Shown: piece by piece, positions 27,984-35,747 of the stretch
Layout of the letters: every line of letters begins with the position of its first letter
Numbering within the stretch: position 1 is the stretch's first letter
DNA from: Palsa-504 sp963795795
GTDB lineage: Bacteria > Actinomycetota > Actinomycetes > Streptosporangiales > Streptosporangiaceae
Length of the DNA: 64,000 nucleotides
Assembly: GCA_963795795.1 (NCBI GenBank)
Contig: CAWCJS010000007.1
Location: 186,001-250,000 of the forward strand
Reading direction: 5' to 3'
Translations under genes and position numbers: made by a program
The notes under the pieces: model-generated
Databases searched by the model: none
Told to the model about the DNA's origin: nothing
What the model saw: only the letters and a program-made list of their open reading frames with translations

Positions 27984-28110
27984 CGCGGCTCGATCCGCCA
28001 CCTCGCGGACGCACACCCGGTCATCCGATCACCTCGCTCGGCCGCGACCCAAGCCACGTACATCGTGGTGCTACGCTGCCTCTGCTCGCCTGATTATGTC
28101 AATACTTGAG

Positions 28111-28228
28111 AACATCTTGTTATCTACATGATCTAACATGAAATCAGGCCGAAACTCCTGCTTAACGCGATGTCACTAGCAGCTTGTATGAACAAACTCT
28201 TGACTGACTTAAGTGACAAGTGTAGAGA
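28111..28228. promoter_or_regulatory. Divergent control region: promoter and inverted repeats
   Basis: This AT-rich region separates the importer operon from the second Cgl0159-like gene. On the plus strand TTGACT (28200-28205) and TAGAGA (28223-28228) are spaced by 17 bases, a good promoter for the right-hand gene. Upstream is TTGTATGAACAA (28184-28195), an inverted repeat closely matching TTGTGTGAACA at 31127, beside the GntR gene. A further inverted repeat AACA-TCT-TGTT lies at 28111-28121, where it could affect the leftward operon. Confidence 0.5.
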
Positions 28229-28290
28229 TCCTCATAGGCCGTGGCGTCAGCTGACGTCCCGTCCTCGCTCGTGAAGGCGGGAGGCACGAC

Positions 28291-29217
28291 GTGCGGGACG
28301 AGCAGCGTCGCACCATCAGCGAGACACGGGCGCGGGACCCGGACGCCATAGCGGCGGCCGCCGCACGGCGACGGCGGCGGCCCTGGCTCGGGCCGTCAGG
28401 AAAGCTCATGATCATCGCCGCCGACCACCCAGCCCGCGGCTCGTTCGAGGCCGGCCGCCGGCCGATGGCCATGGCCAGCCGGTACGACCTGCTCGACCGG
28501 ATACTGGTCGCGCTGGGTCGTCCCGGCGTCGACGGCATCCTCGCGACCGCGGACGTCATCGAGGACCTGCTGTTGCTCGGCGCGCTGGACGACAGGCTGG
28601 TCATCGGGTCGATGAACCGGTCAGGGCTACCCGGGTCGGTGTTCGAAGTGGACGACAGGTTTACCGCCTATAACGCCAGTGCCCTGGCCACGGCCAACCT
28701 GGACGGCGGAAAGATGCTGCTGCGGATCGACCAAGACGACCCGGCCACGGCGGGAACCCTCGAGGCCTGCGCCGCCGCCGTCACCGACCTGGCCCGGCAC
28801 CGGCTCACCGCCCTGATCGAGCCCTTCATGGTGCACCGCAGAGACGGCCAACGGGTCAATGACCTGTCGCCCGACAGCGTGATCCGCGCCATCGCCATCG
28901 CCTCCGGGCTCGGCGTAACCTCTGCCTACAGTTGGCTGAAGATCCCGGTAGTCGAGGAGATGGAGCGGGTGGCCGAGTCGTCCACATTGCCCGCCCTGCT
29001 GCTGGGCGGGAACACCGCGGATCACCTCGACGAGGTCCTCGCCCGATGGCAAGCGGCCCTGCAGCTGCCGAGCGTGCACGGCCTAGTGGCCGGCCGCAGC
29101 CTGCTGTATCCGCCGGGCGATGACGTGGCGGCCGCCGTCGACGCCGCCGTGAGCCTGCTGCCGTACCGGTCGCGAGCGCTGGAAGCCGGATCCGACCGAC
29201 AGCTGGCGGCCGGGTGA
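28291..29217 (+). CDS. Cgl0159-like TIM-barrel protein, aldolase type (copy 2)
   Basis: A 308-residue paralogue of the protein at 18311-19186, sharing IIAADHPARGSFEAG, GVDGILATADVIEDLLLLGAL, VIGSMNRSGLPGSVFEVDD, GGKMLLRIDQDDPAT and LVAGRSLLYPPGDDVAAAVD. It has an extra Arg-rich N-terminal segment and a longer C-terminal tail. GTG at 28291 is used as start. Its stop overlaps the next gene by GTGA, so the pair is coupled. The two copies differ enough to suggest distinct but related substrates within one pathway; an aldolase-type C-C cleavage is inferred from fold only. Confidence 0.75.
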   Translation: MRDEQRRTISETRARDPDAIAAAAARRRRRPWLGPSGKLMIIAADHPARGSFEAGRRPMAMASRYDLLDRILVALGRPGVDGILATADVIEDLLLLGALDDRLVIGSMNRSGLPGSVFEVDDRFTAYNASALATANLDGGKMLLRIDQDDPATAGTLEACAAAVTDLARHRLTALIEPFMVHRRDGQRVNDLSPDSVIRAIAIASGLGVTSAYSWLKIPVVEEMERVAESSTLPALLLGGNTADHLDEVLARWQAALQLPSVHGLVAGRSLLYPPGDDVAAAVDAAVSLLPYRSRALEAGSDRQLAAG

Positions 29218-30335
29218 TCGAGCTGCCGCCATCGGCGCTGGATCAGCTGCCGACGCCGTGCCTGGTGGTGGACGCGGACGCCGCGAGCCGGAACATTCAG
29301 CGTTGCGCGGCGTTCTTCTCCGGCCAGCGTGCGGCCCTGCGTCCGCACTTCAAGGCCCACAAGTGCACGGCACTGATGCAGCAGCAACTGGACGCGGGCA
29401 ACTGCGCGGGCGTGGCGTGCCAGACCTCGTGGGAGGCGCTGGTCCTGGCCCGGTCCGGGTTCACCGACATCCTGATCGCCAATCAGGTCGTCGACCAGGC
29501 CGCGCTAGACGAGCTGGCTGAGGCCGCCGCCCGGGCCCGGCTGACCGTGGTCGTCGACCACGAAGCCCAGGTAGAGCTGCTCGCGCGAACGGCTGGCAGG
29601 CACCGTGTGTCGATCGGCGTGCTGATCGAGCTGGACGTTGGTGCCGGACGGTGCGGGCTGCCGTTCGGCGACACCGGCCTGGTCCCGCTGGCCGAGCAGA
29701 TCGCCAGGCACGACTCGCTCAGGTTCGACGGCCTGCAGGCGTACGAAGGGCACGCCGTGCACAGGGACAGCCGTGAGGTGCGCGCCACCCTGGTCCAGCA
29801 GGCTGCCCTCCACATCCAGCATGAGCAGGCCCGGCTGGCCGCCGCCGGGTTCGGCTGCCGGGTGGTATCGGGTGGCGGCACCGGCACGTACGATCTGGCC
29901 GCGCAGGCCGGTGCCTTGACTGAGGTTCAGGCCGGATCGTACGTGCTCATGGACGGCCGATACGGAACGCTCGACCTGCCGTTCGAGTCGGCGCTGTACT
30001 GCGTAGCCACGGTGATCAGCCGCCGTCTCTCCCGTGCCGTCCTCAACGTGGGCCTCAAGGAGCTCACGGTGGAATACGGCATGCCGGTCATGCAGGTCCC
30101 GGGGGCCCGGGTGACGGCGCTGTCCGATGAGCACGCACAGGTCAGCCTCGCGGCTCTGCCGCCGCTAACAGGGCACGGCGCCCTGGACATCGGGGATAAG
30201 GTCCTGCTCATTCCGGCCCACGTCGATCCGGCCGTCAACCTCTACGACCGGCTCTTCGCCTGGACCGGAACCGGGTTCAGCGAATGGGAGGTGGACGGCC
30301 GCCGACGCTACCGGCTAGGCGGGATCACCCGGTGA
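29214..30335 (+). CDS. D-threonine aldolase-like PLP enzyme
   Basis: A 373-residue fold-type III PLP enzyme. The N-terminal barrel contains LPTPCLVVD and the PLP-lysine segment RPHFKAHK (Lys47). The C-terminal domain has the metal pair in PAHVDPAVNLYD, His336-x-Asp338. In this family His-x-Asp is typical of D-threonine aldolases, while D-serine dehydratases use His-x-Cys, so an aldolase-type cleavage of a beta-hydroxy amino acid is favoured. Coupled to the Cgl0159-like gene upstream, it may release glycine or another amino acid from an imported adduct. Confidence 0.8.
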   Translation: MIELPPSALDQLPTPCLVVDADAASRNIQRCAAFFSGQRAALRPHFKAHKCTALMQQQLDAGNCAGVACQTSWEALVLARSGFTDILIANQVVDQAALDELAEAAARARLTVVVDHEAQVELLARTAGRHRVSIGVLIELDVGAGRCGLPFGDTGLVPLAEQIARHDSLRFDGLQAYEGHAVHRDSREVRATLVQQAALHIQHEQARLAAAGFGCRVVSGGGTGTYDLAAQAGALTEVQAGSYVLMDGRYGTLDLPFESALYCVATVISRRLSRAVLNVGLKELTVEYGMPVMQVPGARVTALSDEHAQVSLAALPPLTGHGALDIGDKVLLIPAHVDPAVNLYDRLFAWTGTGFSEWEVDGRRRYRLGGITR

Positions 30336-31104
30336 CGGGCGCCGGTCGGGGGAAGGTAGTAATGAAGGCGTACCGGGAGGCCCGGTACAGGTGCCGGGCG
30401 AACTCCACCGGACGGCCGGCTTGATCGTAGGCAATCCGCTCCATGGTGAGCAGCGCCGTGCCACGGGTCTCCTCCAGCATGCGAGCATCGGCGGCCGAGG
30501 CGTTTTTCGCACCCATGCGCTGAGTGGCCGAGTACAGCCCGATGCCGGAGGCGCGCAGCAGCTCGTACAGCCCGTGCTGCTCGAGCATGTCGACGTTGAG
30601 CTGGACCAGCCCGGCAGGCAGGTAGTTGTGCAGCAGGGCCATCGGCTCACCGTCGGCCAGCCGGATCCGCTCCAGTGACATCACCAGCGCGCGCTCCGGC
30701 AACTGCAGCGCCTCGGCCACCTGGTCGGTGGCGTGGCTGACCTCGGCCTTCAGCACCTGGGTGGCGGGCTTGCGGCCGCTGGCCGCCAGGTCATCGTAGA
30801 GGCTGGTCAGCTCCACGTTGCGGTCGATCCGCTCGTTCGCTACCAGAGTGCCCGTGCCGCGCTTGCGCGTGACCAGGCCCTTGTTGGCCAGATAGAGGAA
30901 GGCGGCCCGCACGGTGGGCCGGGACAGGCCGAGCATCTCCGCCAGCTGCATCTCGTTCTCCAGCCTGGCGCCCACCTTGAGCGTGCCGGATCTGATGGCA
31001 GACTCGAAGTGCTGGGCCAGCTGGAAGTACAGCGGCACCGGGCTGGTCCGGTCGATGGTGATCGGGCCGCTCGCGCCGATTTCGCGTTCAGGCATCATCC
31101 TCAT
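30325..31104 (-). CDS. GntR family transcriptional regulator, HutC subfamily
   Basis: A 259-residue regulator: winged HTH at about residues 20-85 (LAQHFESAIRSG, ENEMQLAEMLGLSRPTVRAAFLYLANKGLVTRKRGTGT) and a UTRA ligand domain to the end (ALLTMERIAYDQAGRPVEFARHLY). HutC-type regulators sense small metabolites such as sugar phosphates. The start cluster is ATG-AGG-ATG-ATG at 31104-31093; which ATG is used is unclear. It is divergent from the MocA-type operon and converges on the aldolase-like gene with an 11-base overlap, so it is probably the pathway regulator. TTGTGTGAACA 23 bases before its start may be its own operator. Confidence 0.88.
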   Translation of the reverse strand: MRMMPEREIGASGPITIDRTSPVPLYFQLAQHFESAIRSGTLKVGARLENEMQLAEMLGLSRPTVRAAFLYLANKGLVTRKRGTGTLVANERIDRNVELTSLYDDLAASGRKPATQVLKAEVSHATDQVAEALQLPERALVMSLERIRLADGEPMALLHNYLPAGLVQLNVDMLEQHGLYELLRASGIGLYSATQRMGAKNASAADARMLEETRGTALLTMERIAYDQAGRPVEFARHLYRASRYAFITTFPRPAPVTG

Positions 31105-31126
31105 CCGGGCGTGAAACTAGGCTCGT

Positions 31127-31137
31127 TTGTGTGAACA
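31127..31137. promoter_or_regulatory. Candidate GntR operator TTGTGTGAACA
   Basis: This 11-base site lies about 23 bases upstream of the GntR gene. Ten of eleven bases match TTGTATGAACA at 28184-28194, in the promoter region of the importer operon and the second Cgl0159-like gene. Within the surrounding high-GC DNA such a shared AT-rich site is notable. Confidence 0.4.
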
Positions 31138-31265
31138 TTGTAACCACCGCAGAGTTAATCTGCCGCGCGGAGCGCAGTGAAACCCGGGTTTCTCTCCTGT
31201 TTGAGGGGCGAGGAGCGGAGTATCGGGAACTGTTTTCTATTTTGTCCTTACATACTCACAGACTC

Positions 31266-31295
31266 TTGACAGGTCATAACAGGCCGGGCCAAGAT
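31266..31295 (+). promoter_or_regulatory. Candidate promoter of the MocA/IolE-like operon
   Basis: TTGACA at 31266-31271 is a perfect -35 box; CAAGAT at 31290-31295, 18 bases on, is a modest -10. The sequence ACTCTTGAC around the -35 is identical to that around the promoter at 28200, suggesting shared control of the two units. Confidence 0.4.
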
Positions 31296-31322
31296 CGACT
31301 ATCGGCAGCGCTGGGAGGGAAC

Positions 31323-32513
31323 GTGCGGGTCCGGGTCGGGCTGGTCGGGACCGGCGTCATCGCCCAGGTCATGCACCTGCACTACCTGGCCGAACTCGGC
31401 GACCGCTTCGAGGTCGCGGCGGTCTGCGACCTGGACGGCGAAAGCGCCCGGGCGTGCGCGGAGCGTTACCGCATCCCGGCGACGTTCACCGACTGGCGGG
31501 ACCTGGTCGAGCACCCGCTCGACGCGGTGATGGTGCTGACCTCGGGCAGCCACGCCCCGATCGCCGAGGCGGCCGCCCGAGCCGGTCGGCACGTGTTCGT
31601 GGAGAAGCCGATGTGCTTCTCGGGCGCGGAGGGCCAGGCTATGGTGGCCGCCGCCGAGGCAGCCGGAGTGGTCCTGATGACCGGCTACCCGAAACGGTAC
31701 GACCCGGCTTTCGCGCGGATGCAGGAGGAGACCGCCGGACTGGACGGCGCCCGGCTGCTGCGGGTCACCACGTTCGAGTCGCCGTTGCGGCCGTATATCG
31801 GGCATTACCCGCTGCTGCCGCGGGTGTCGTTGCCCGCCGAGGTCACGGTCGCCCTGAACCAGGACAGCGACGAGCGGATCAGGGCCGCGGTCGGCTCGGC
31901 GGCGACCGAACTGGAGCGGCAGGTCTACGCGATGGTGCTGCTGGACACGCTGGTCCACGAACTGAACACGGTGCGCGGCCTGCTCGGCGAGCCGACCCGG
32001 CTGGACTACGCGAGCCTGGCGCTGGACCAGGTCACGGTGATGCTGCGGTTCGGCGACCTGCCGGTTGCCATCCACTGGATCGACCTGCCCGGCATCGCGC
32101 GGTACGGGATGGAGTTCGCGCTGTACGCGCCGGACCGGCGACTGCGGCTGACGTTCCCCTCACCGTTCCTGCGCAACGAGCCGACCACGCTCGAGATCGA
32201 GGGTGGGACCGGCGGCACGGGCCGCTCCTGGCGGACCGAGGAGATCACCGGCTACGAGAGCGGGTTCAAGAACGAACTGGTCGCGTTCCACGACAGCATT
32301 GTCACCGGCCGCCCGGCGCCCACCTCGGGCGAGGACGGCTTGCGGGACGTGGCGCTGTGCCAGGCCATCATCGATAGTCACCACCGGTCGGAACCGGTCG
32401 ACTATCCGTCGATGGTCGGGGCGGGGTCCGGAACTGAGGTCGGGGCGGGGTCCGGAACTGAGGTCGGGGCGGGGTCCGGAAAATCCATTGGGACGGTAGG
32501 GAGCGGCGGATGA
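31323..32513 (+). CDS. Gfo/Idh/MocA family oxidoreductase (1)
   Basis: A 396-residue NAD(P)-dependent dehydrogenase. Rossmann motif VGLVGTGVIAQVMHLHYLAEL starts at residue 4 and the family signature HVFVEKPMCFSG lies near residue 97. GTG 31323 is chosen because GGGAGGGA precedes it; the longer open frame from 31131 runs through the promoter region. The C terminus has an 8-residue repeat VGAGSGTE coded by a 24-bp tandem repeat. Family members oxidise cyclitols or sugars; its order with IolE-like and two more MocA-type genes supports inositol-like substrates. The stop overlaps the next start by ATGA. Confidence 0.85.
   Translation: MRVRVGLVGTGVIAQVMHLHYLAELGDRFEVAAVCDLDGESARACAERYRIPATFTDWRDLVEHPLDAVMVLTSGSHAPIAEAAARAGRHVFVEKPMCFSGAEGQAMVAAAEAAGVVLMTGYPKRYDPAFARMQEETAGLDGARLLRVTTFESPLRPYIGHYPLLPRVSLPAEVTVALNQDSDERIRAAVGSAATELERQVYAMVLLDTLVHELNTVRGLLGEPTRLDYASLALDQVTVMLRFGDLPVAIHWIDLPGIARYGMEFALYAPDRRLRLTFPSPFLRNEPTTLEIEGGTGGTGRSWRTEEITGYESGFKNELVAFHDSIVTGRPAPTSGEDGLRDVALCQAIIDSHHRSEPVDYPSMVGAGSGTEVGAGSGTEVGAGSGKSIGTVGSGG
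32414..32481. repeat. 24-bp tandem repeat at the end of the first MocA-type gene
   Basis: Two full 24-bp units (32414-32437 and 32438-32461) and a 20-base partial third. The unit is GGTCGGGGCGGGGTCCGG followed by AACTGA. In frame it encodes VGAGSGTE, giving a flexible C-terminal tail absent from the family. The repeat is in a multiple of three and perfect, so it is probably recent. Confidence 0.9.
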
Positions 32514-33433
32514 GCGGGAACATCGCGGTGGCGAACGCGCCGGTCAGCTACGGAGCCTTCGAGCTGACCGTCGGCCACGACCCCGACGTGCCCGACGGCG
32601 TCACGGTCCTGGACCAGGTGGCCGCGGCCGGGTACGCGGGCATCGACCTGGGCCCGGTCGGGTACCTGGGCACCGGCGAGCGGCTCGGCGAACTGCTGGC
32701 CGAGCGCGGCCTCGGCCTGGCCGGGGCCTACGTCGAGCTGCCGTACGCCGATCGCGACGCGCTGGAGCGGGCGCTGCCCGAGCTGGACGCCATCCTGGAC
32801 GTATTCGATGCCGTCCGGTCCTATCTCCCGGGTCCGTCACCCCGGCCGACGCTGGCCGAGGCCGGCAGCCAGGAGCGGCGGAACCGCCCCGGCCGCTCGG
32901 TCCGGGATCCGTCCCTCGGGTTCGACGCCGACGCGTGGCGGCGGTTCGCGGGCGGGCTGGCCCGGGTGATCGAACGCTGCCGGGACCGGGGCTACGAGCC
33001 GACCTTCCACCCGGAGACCGGCACCAACGTCGAGGCGCCGTGGGAGATCGAGCGGGTGCTGGAGGTGTCCGACGTGGGGTTGTGCCTGGAGACCGGGCAT
33101 ATGCTGCTCGGCGGCGGCGACCCGGTGGCCATGCTTCGCGACCTCGGTGACCGGGTCAACCACGTGCACCTGAAGGACGCGCGGCTGCCGGTCATGGCCG
33201 AGATCATCGCGGACGAGGCACCGGTGACCGAGATCTGGACCAGGGAGGCGTTCTGCGCCCTGGGCGGCGGTGACCTGGACGCCGACGCCGTGCTGGACGG
33301 CCTGCGCCGGATGTCGTTCGGTGGCTGGCTGGTGGTCGAGCAGGACATCTTCCCGCGCAGCGCCGAGCGGTTCGCCCGGGCCGCGGCCGACCAGCGGCAT
33401 AACCGGGAGTTCCTCGCCGCGCGAGGCCTGTAA
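32510..33433 (+). CDS. IolE-like sugar isomerase/inosose dehydratase family protein
   Basis: A 307-residue TIM-barrel protein of the AP-endonuclease-2 family. It begins NAPVSYGAFELT, similar to IolE/MocC proteins that begin near GxAPxSWG. Likely metal ligands lie in FHPETGTNVE (Glu), LCLETGHMLLGG (Glu/His), NHVHLKDAR (His) and LVVEQDIF (Glu). It is coupled to the MocA-type genes before and after. Inosose dehydration or epimerisation is a reasonable inference, but the substrate may be a modified inosose. Confidence 0.8.
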   Translation: MSGNIAVANAPVSYGAFELTVGHDPDVPDGVTVLDQVAAAGYAGIDLGPVGYLGTGERLGELLAERGLGLAGAYVELPYADRDALERALPELDAILDVFDAVRSYLPGPSPRPTLAEAGSQERRNRPGRSVRDPSLGFDADAWRRFAGGLARVIERCRDRGYEPTFHPETGTNVEAPWEIERVLEVSDVGLCLETGHMLLGGGDPVAMLRDLGDRVNHVHLKDARLPVMAEIIADEAPVTEIWTREAFCALGGGDLDADAVLDGLRRMSFGGWLVVEQDIFPRSAERFARAAADQRHNREFLAARGL

Positions 33434-33484
33434 ACGCGAGGCCGGGTAAAGAGGCGCGGTAACGAGAGGCGGGAGCGGTCAGGA

Positions 33485-34453
33485 ATGGCATCGTTCGCAC
33501 TGGGCCTGGTCGGCGCCGGCCGCATGGGCCGCACTCATCTGCGGGCCCTCGCCGGCTCCGACGTCGTGCAGGTGACCGCCATCGCGGAGCCGTCGGCGGC
33601 CGCTCGCCAGGCCGTGGCCGCGCCCGGTGTGGCCGTGTACGAGAGCGTAAAAGAGCTGCTGGATCAGGCCGAACTGGACGGGGTGCTGATCGCCGCGCCG
33701 ACCGACCAGCACGGCGCGGTCATCGCCGAAGTCGCCGCGCGCGGGCTGCCCATCCTGTGCGAGAAGCCGTGCGGGCTCACCGCGGCCGCCGCCTCCGCCT
33801 CGGCGCAGGTCGGGGTGCCGCTGCAGGTCGCCTACTGGCGCCGGTTCGTGCCGGGCCTGCGGCAACTGCACGACCGGATCGCGGCCGGCGAGCTCGGGGT
33901 CATCCACCTGGTCACCTGCTACCAGTGGGACGAGCAGCCGCCGTTGCCGAACTTCCGGGCGCACAGCGGCGGGATCGCGATCGACATGGGCGTGCATGAG
34001 TTCGACCAGCTGCGCTGGCTGACCGGCCAGGACATCGGCGGCCTGTCCGTAGTGACGTCCGGCTCGGCACCGGAGGGGATCGCCGACGTAGACGGCGCGC
34101 AGGTGATCCTGTCCCTGACCGGCGGGGCCACCGGGTTCGTCTCGCTGGGCCGCTACTTCCGGCTGGGTGACGCGGTGTGGGCCGAGGCGTTCGGCACCGG
34201 GGGGCATGAGCGATGCGACGTCATCGACCCGGCCGAGGGCGAGATCGCGCAGCTCGCGGCGCTGCGCGCCCAAGCCGAGAGCTTCGCGTCGTTCGCGGCG
34301 GGCGGGCCGTGCGAGGGCGCCACGATCGACGACGCGGTCGCGGCGCTGGCCGCCGCCGAGCAGGTCACGGCCGCGATCCCGGCGACGCCCGGGGCCTGGG
34401 AGAACGTCAGTGACGGCCTGCCGCCCAGCTACCGGCACCAGGCCGGCGGGTGA
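33485..34453 (+). CDS. Gfo/Idh/MocA family oxidoreductase (2), inositol dehydrogenase-like
   Basis: A 322-residue dehydrogenase: GLVGAGRMGRTHLRAL at residue 7, LPILCEKPCGL (lysine of the EKP signature) and the catalytic segment GGIAIDMGVHEFDQLRWL with Asp and His as in inositol 2-dehydrogenase (IolG). Length fits IolG (about 335). It is the best candidate in the window for entry oxidation of myo-inositol or a derivative. The stop overlaps the next GTG start by GTGA. Confidence 0.85.
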   Translation: MASFALGLVGAGRMGRTHLRALAGSDVVQVTAIAEPSAAARQAVAAPGVAVYESVKELLDQAELDGVLIAAPTDQHGAVIAEVAARGLPILCEKPCGLTAAAASASAQVGVPLQVAYWRRFVPGLRQLHDRIAAGELGVIHLVTCYQWDEQPPLPNFRAHSGGIAIDMGVHEFDQLRWLTGQDIGGLSVVTSGSAPEGIADVDGAQVILSLTGGATGFVSLGRYFRLGDAVWAEAFGTGGHERCDVIDPAEGEIAQLAALRAQAESFASFAAGGPCEGATIDDAVAALAAAEQVTAAIPATPGAWENVSDGLPPSYRHQAGG

Positions 34454-35610
34454 GCGGTTTGGAGGGCCCGCAATCGCTGCGGGTCGGCATCGTCGGGTAC
34501 GGCATGATGGGCAAGGCGCACAGCTACGGCTACCGGGTGGCGCCGCTGCTGCGCCGGCTGCCGGTGACGCCGGTGGTCACGGTGATGTCCGGGCGGGACG
34601 CCGGCGCGGTCGCCGCGGCCGCGGCCGCGTACGGGATCCCGGATACCGTCACCGACTGGCGCGAGCTGATCAGCCGGGACGACGTTGACCTGGTGGACAT
34701 CTGCACTCCGCCCGGCACGCACGCGCAGATCGCGCAGGAAGCCGCCGCGGCAGGCAAGGCGGTGCTGTGCGAGAAGCCGCTCGCGCTCAGTTACGCCGAA
34801 GCGGCCGCCGCGCTGGACGCGGTGACGCGGGCCGGGGTGCACAACGCGGTCGGCTTCAACTACCGGCGGCTGCCCGCGGTCGCGCTGATGCGGCGGATGA
34901 TCGCCGAAGGCGCGGTCGGGGAGATCAGGCTCTGGCGGGCCACCTGGCTGTCCGACGAGTTCACCGACCCGGCCACCCCGTGGGACTGGCGCTTCGACCG
35001 GGCCATGGGCGGCACCACCATTGCCGACCTGGGCAGCCACCTGATCGACATGGCGCTGTGCATGGCTGGACCGGTGGACAGCGTCTGCGCGCAGGCGGTG
35101 ACGTTCATCGGTTCGCGCGCCTCCGCTGACGGCGGCGGGACCGTGCCGGTGACCGTGGACGACGCGGCCAGCGCGCTGCTGCGGTTCGAGTCCGGCGCGC
35201 GCGGCACGATGGAGGTGGCCCGCGCGGCGGTGCGCCGGCCGTGCGACTTCACCGTCGAGGTGAACGGGAGCCGCGGCACGCTGCTGTTCAGCTACGCCCG
35301 GCTGAACGAGCTGTGGTACGGCGGCACGGACGACGACGTTCGGCTGTACGGCATGCGCCGGATCCGCGCCGAGCACCCCTCGCACCCGTACGCGGCGCAG
35401 TGGTGGCCGATCGGCCAGGGCGTCGGCTACGGCTCCTCGTTCGCCAACCAGGCCGCCGACCTGCTGGCCGGGTGGCCCGAGGAGCCCTGGACGCCCGGGT
35501 TCGCCGACGGCGCCGCGGTCCAGGCGGTGTGCGACGCGATGGAGACCTCGGCCGCTTCGGGCCGCTGGGTCAGCGTTGACGAGGTGATCTCCGCTGTGCG
35601 GCCGCGGTGA
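34450..35610 (+). CDS. Gfo/Idh/MocA family oxidoreductase (3)
   Basis: A 386-residue dehydrogenase and the last gene of the operon. Marks are VGIVGYGMMGKAHSYGY, AVLCEKPLALSYAEA and GGTTIADLGSHLIDMALCMAG, with Asp and His at the usual catalytic places. It is longer than the second copy and belongs to a different branch (MocA/YcjS-like C terminus), so the three dehydrogenases probably act on different intermediates. A hairpin 23 bases after the stop may end the transcript. Confidence 0.85.
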   Translation: MSGLEGPQSLRVGIVGYGMMGKAHSYGYRVAPLLRRLPVTPVVTVMSGRDAGAVAAAAAAYGIPDTVTDWRELISRDDVDLVDICTPPGTHAQIAQEAAAAGKAVLCEKPLALSYAEAAAALDAVTRAGVHNAVGFNYRRLPAVALMRRMIAEGAVGEIRLWRATWLSDEFTDPATPWDWRFDRAMGGTTIADLGSHLIDMALCMAGPVDSVCAQAVTFIGSRASADGGGTVPVTVDDAASALLRFESGARGTMEVARAAVRRPCDFTVEVNGSRGTLLFSYARLNELWYGGTDDDVRLYGMRRIRAEHPSHPYAAQWWPIGQGVGYGSSFANQAADLLAGWPEEPWTPGFADGAAVQAVCDAMETSAASGRWVSVDEVISAVRPR

Positions 35611-35632
35611 CCCTGGACCGCACCCTGGACGG

Positions 35633-35655
35633 CGTCGCCGGCTTGACCGGCGGCG
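35633..35655. terminator. Candidate hairpin terminator after the MocA operon
   Basis: CGTCGCCGG and CCGGCGGCG form a nine-pair stem (one G-U) around a CTTGA loop. There is no U tract, as is common for actinobacterial terminators. It lies between the last dehydrogenase gene and the converging lgt gene. Confidence 0.4.
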
Positions 35656-35747
35656 AAGGTTAGCCGAGCGCGAGCAGCGCCTGTCGAGGTGAACGCGCTG
35701 CGCGGGCGGCCGCTGCGCGCGCCACCAGCCCCAGTCCTCGCCCACGC

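Noticed and set aside
31131..31322. N-terminal extension of the first MocA-type protein
   Set aside because: It lies across the promoter region; the Rossmann fold begins right after GTG 31323, which has a strong ribosome site.
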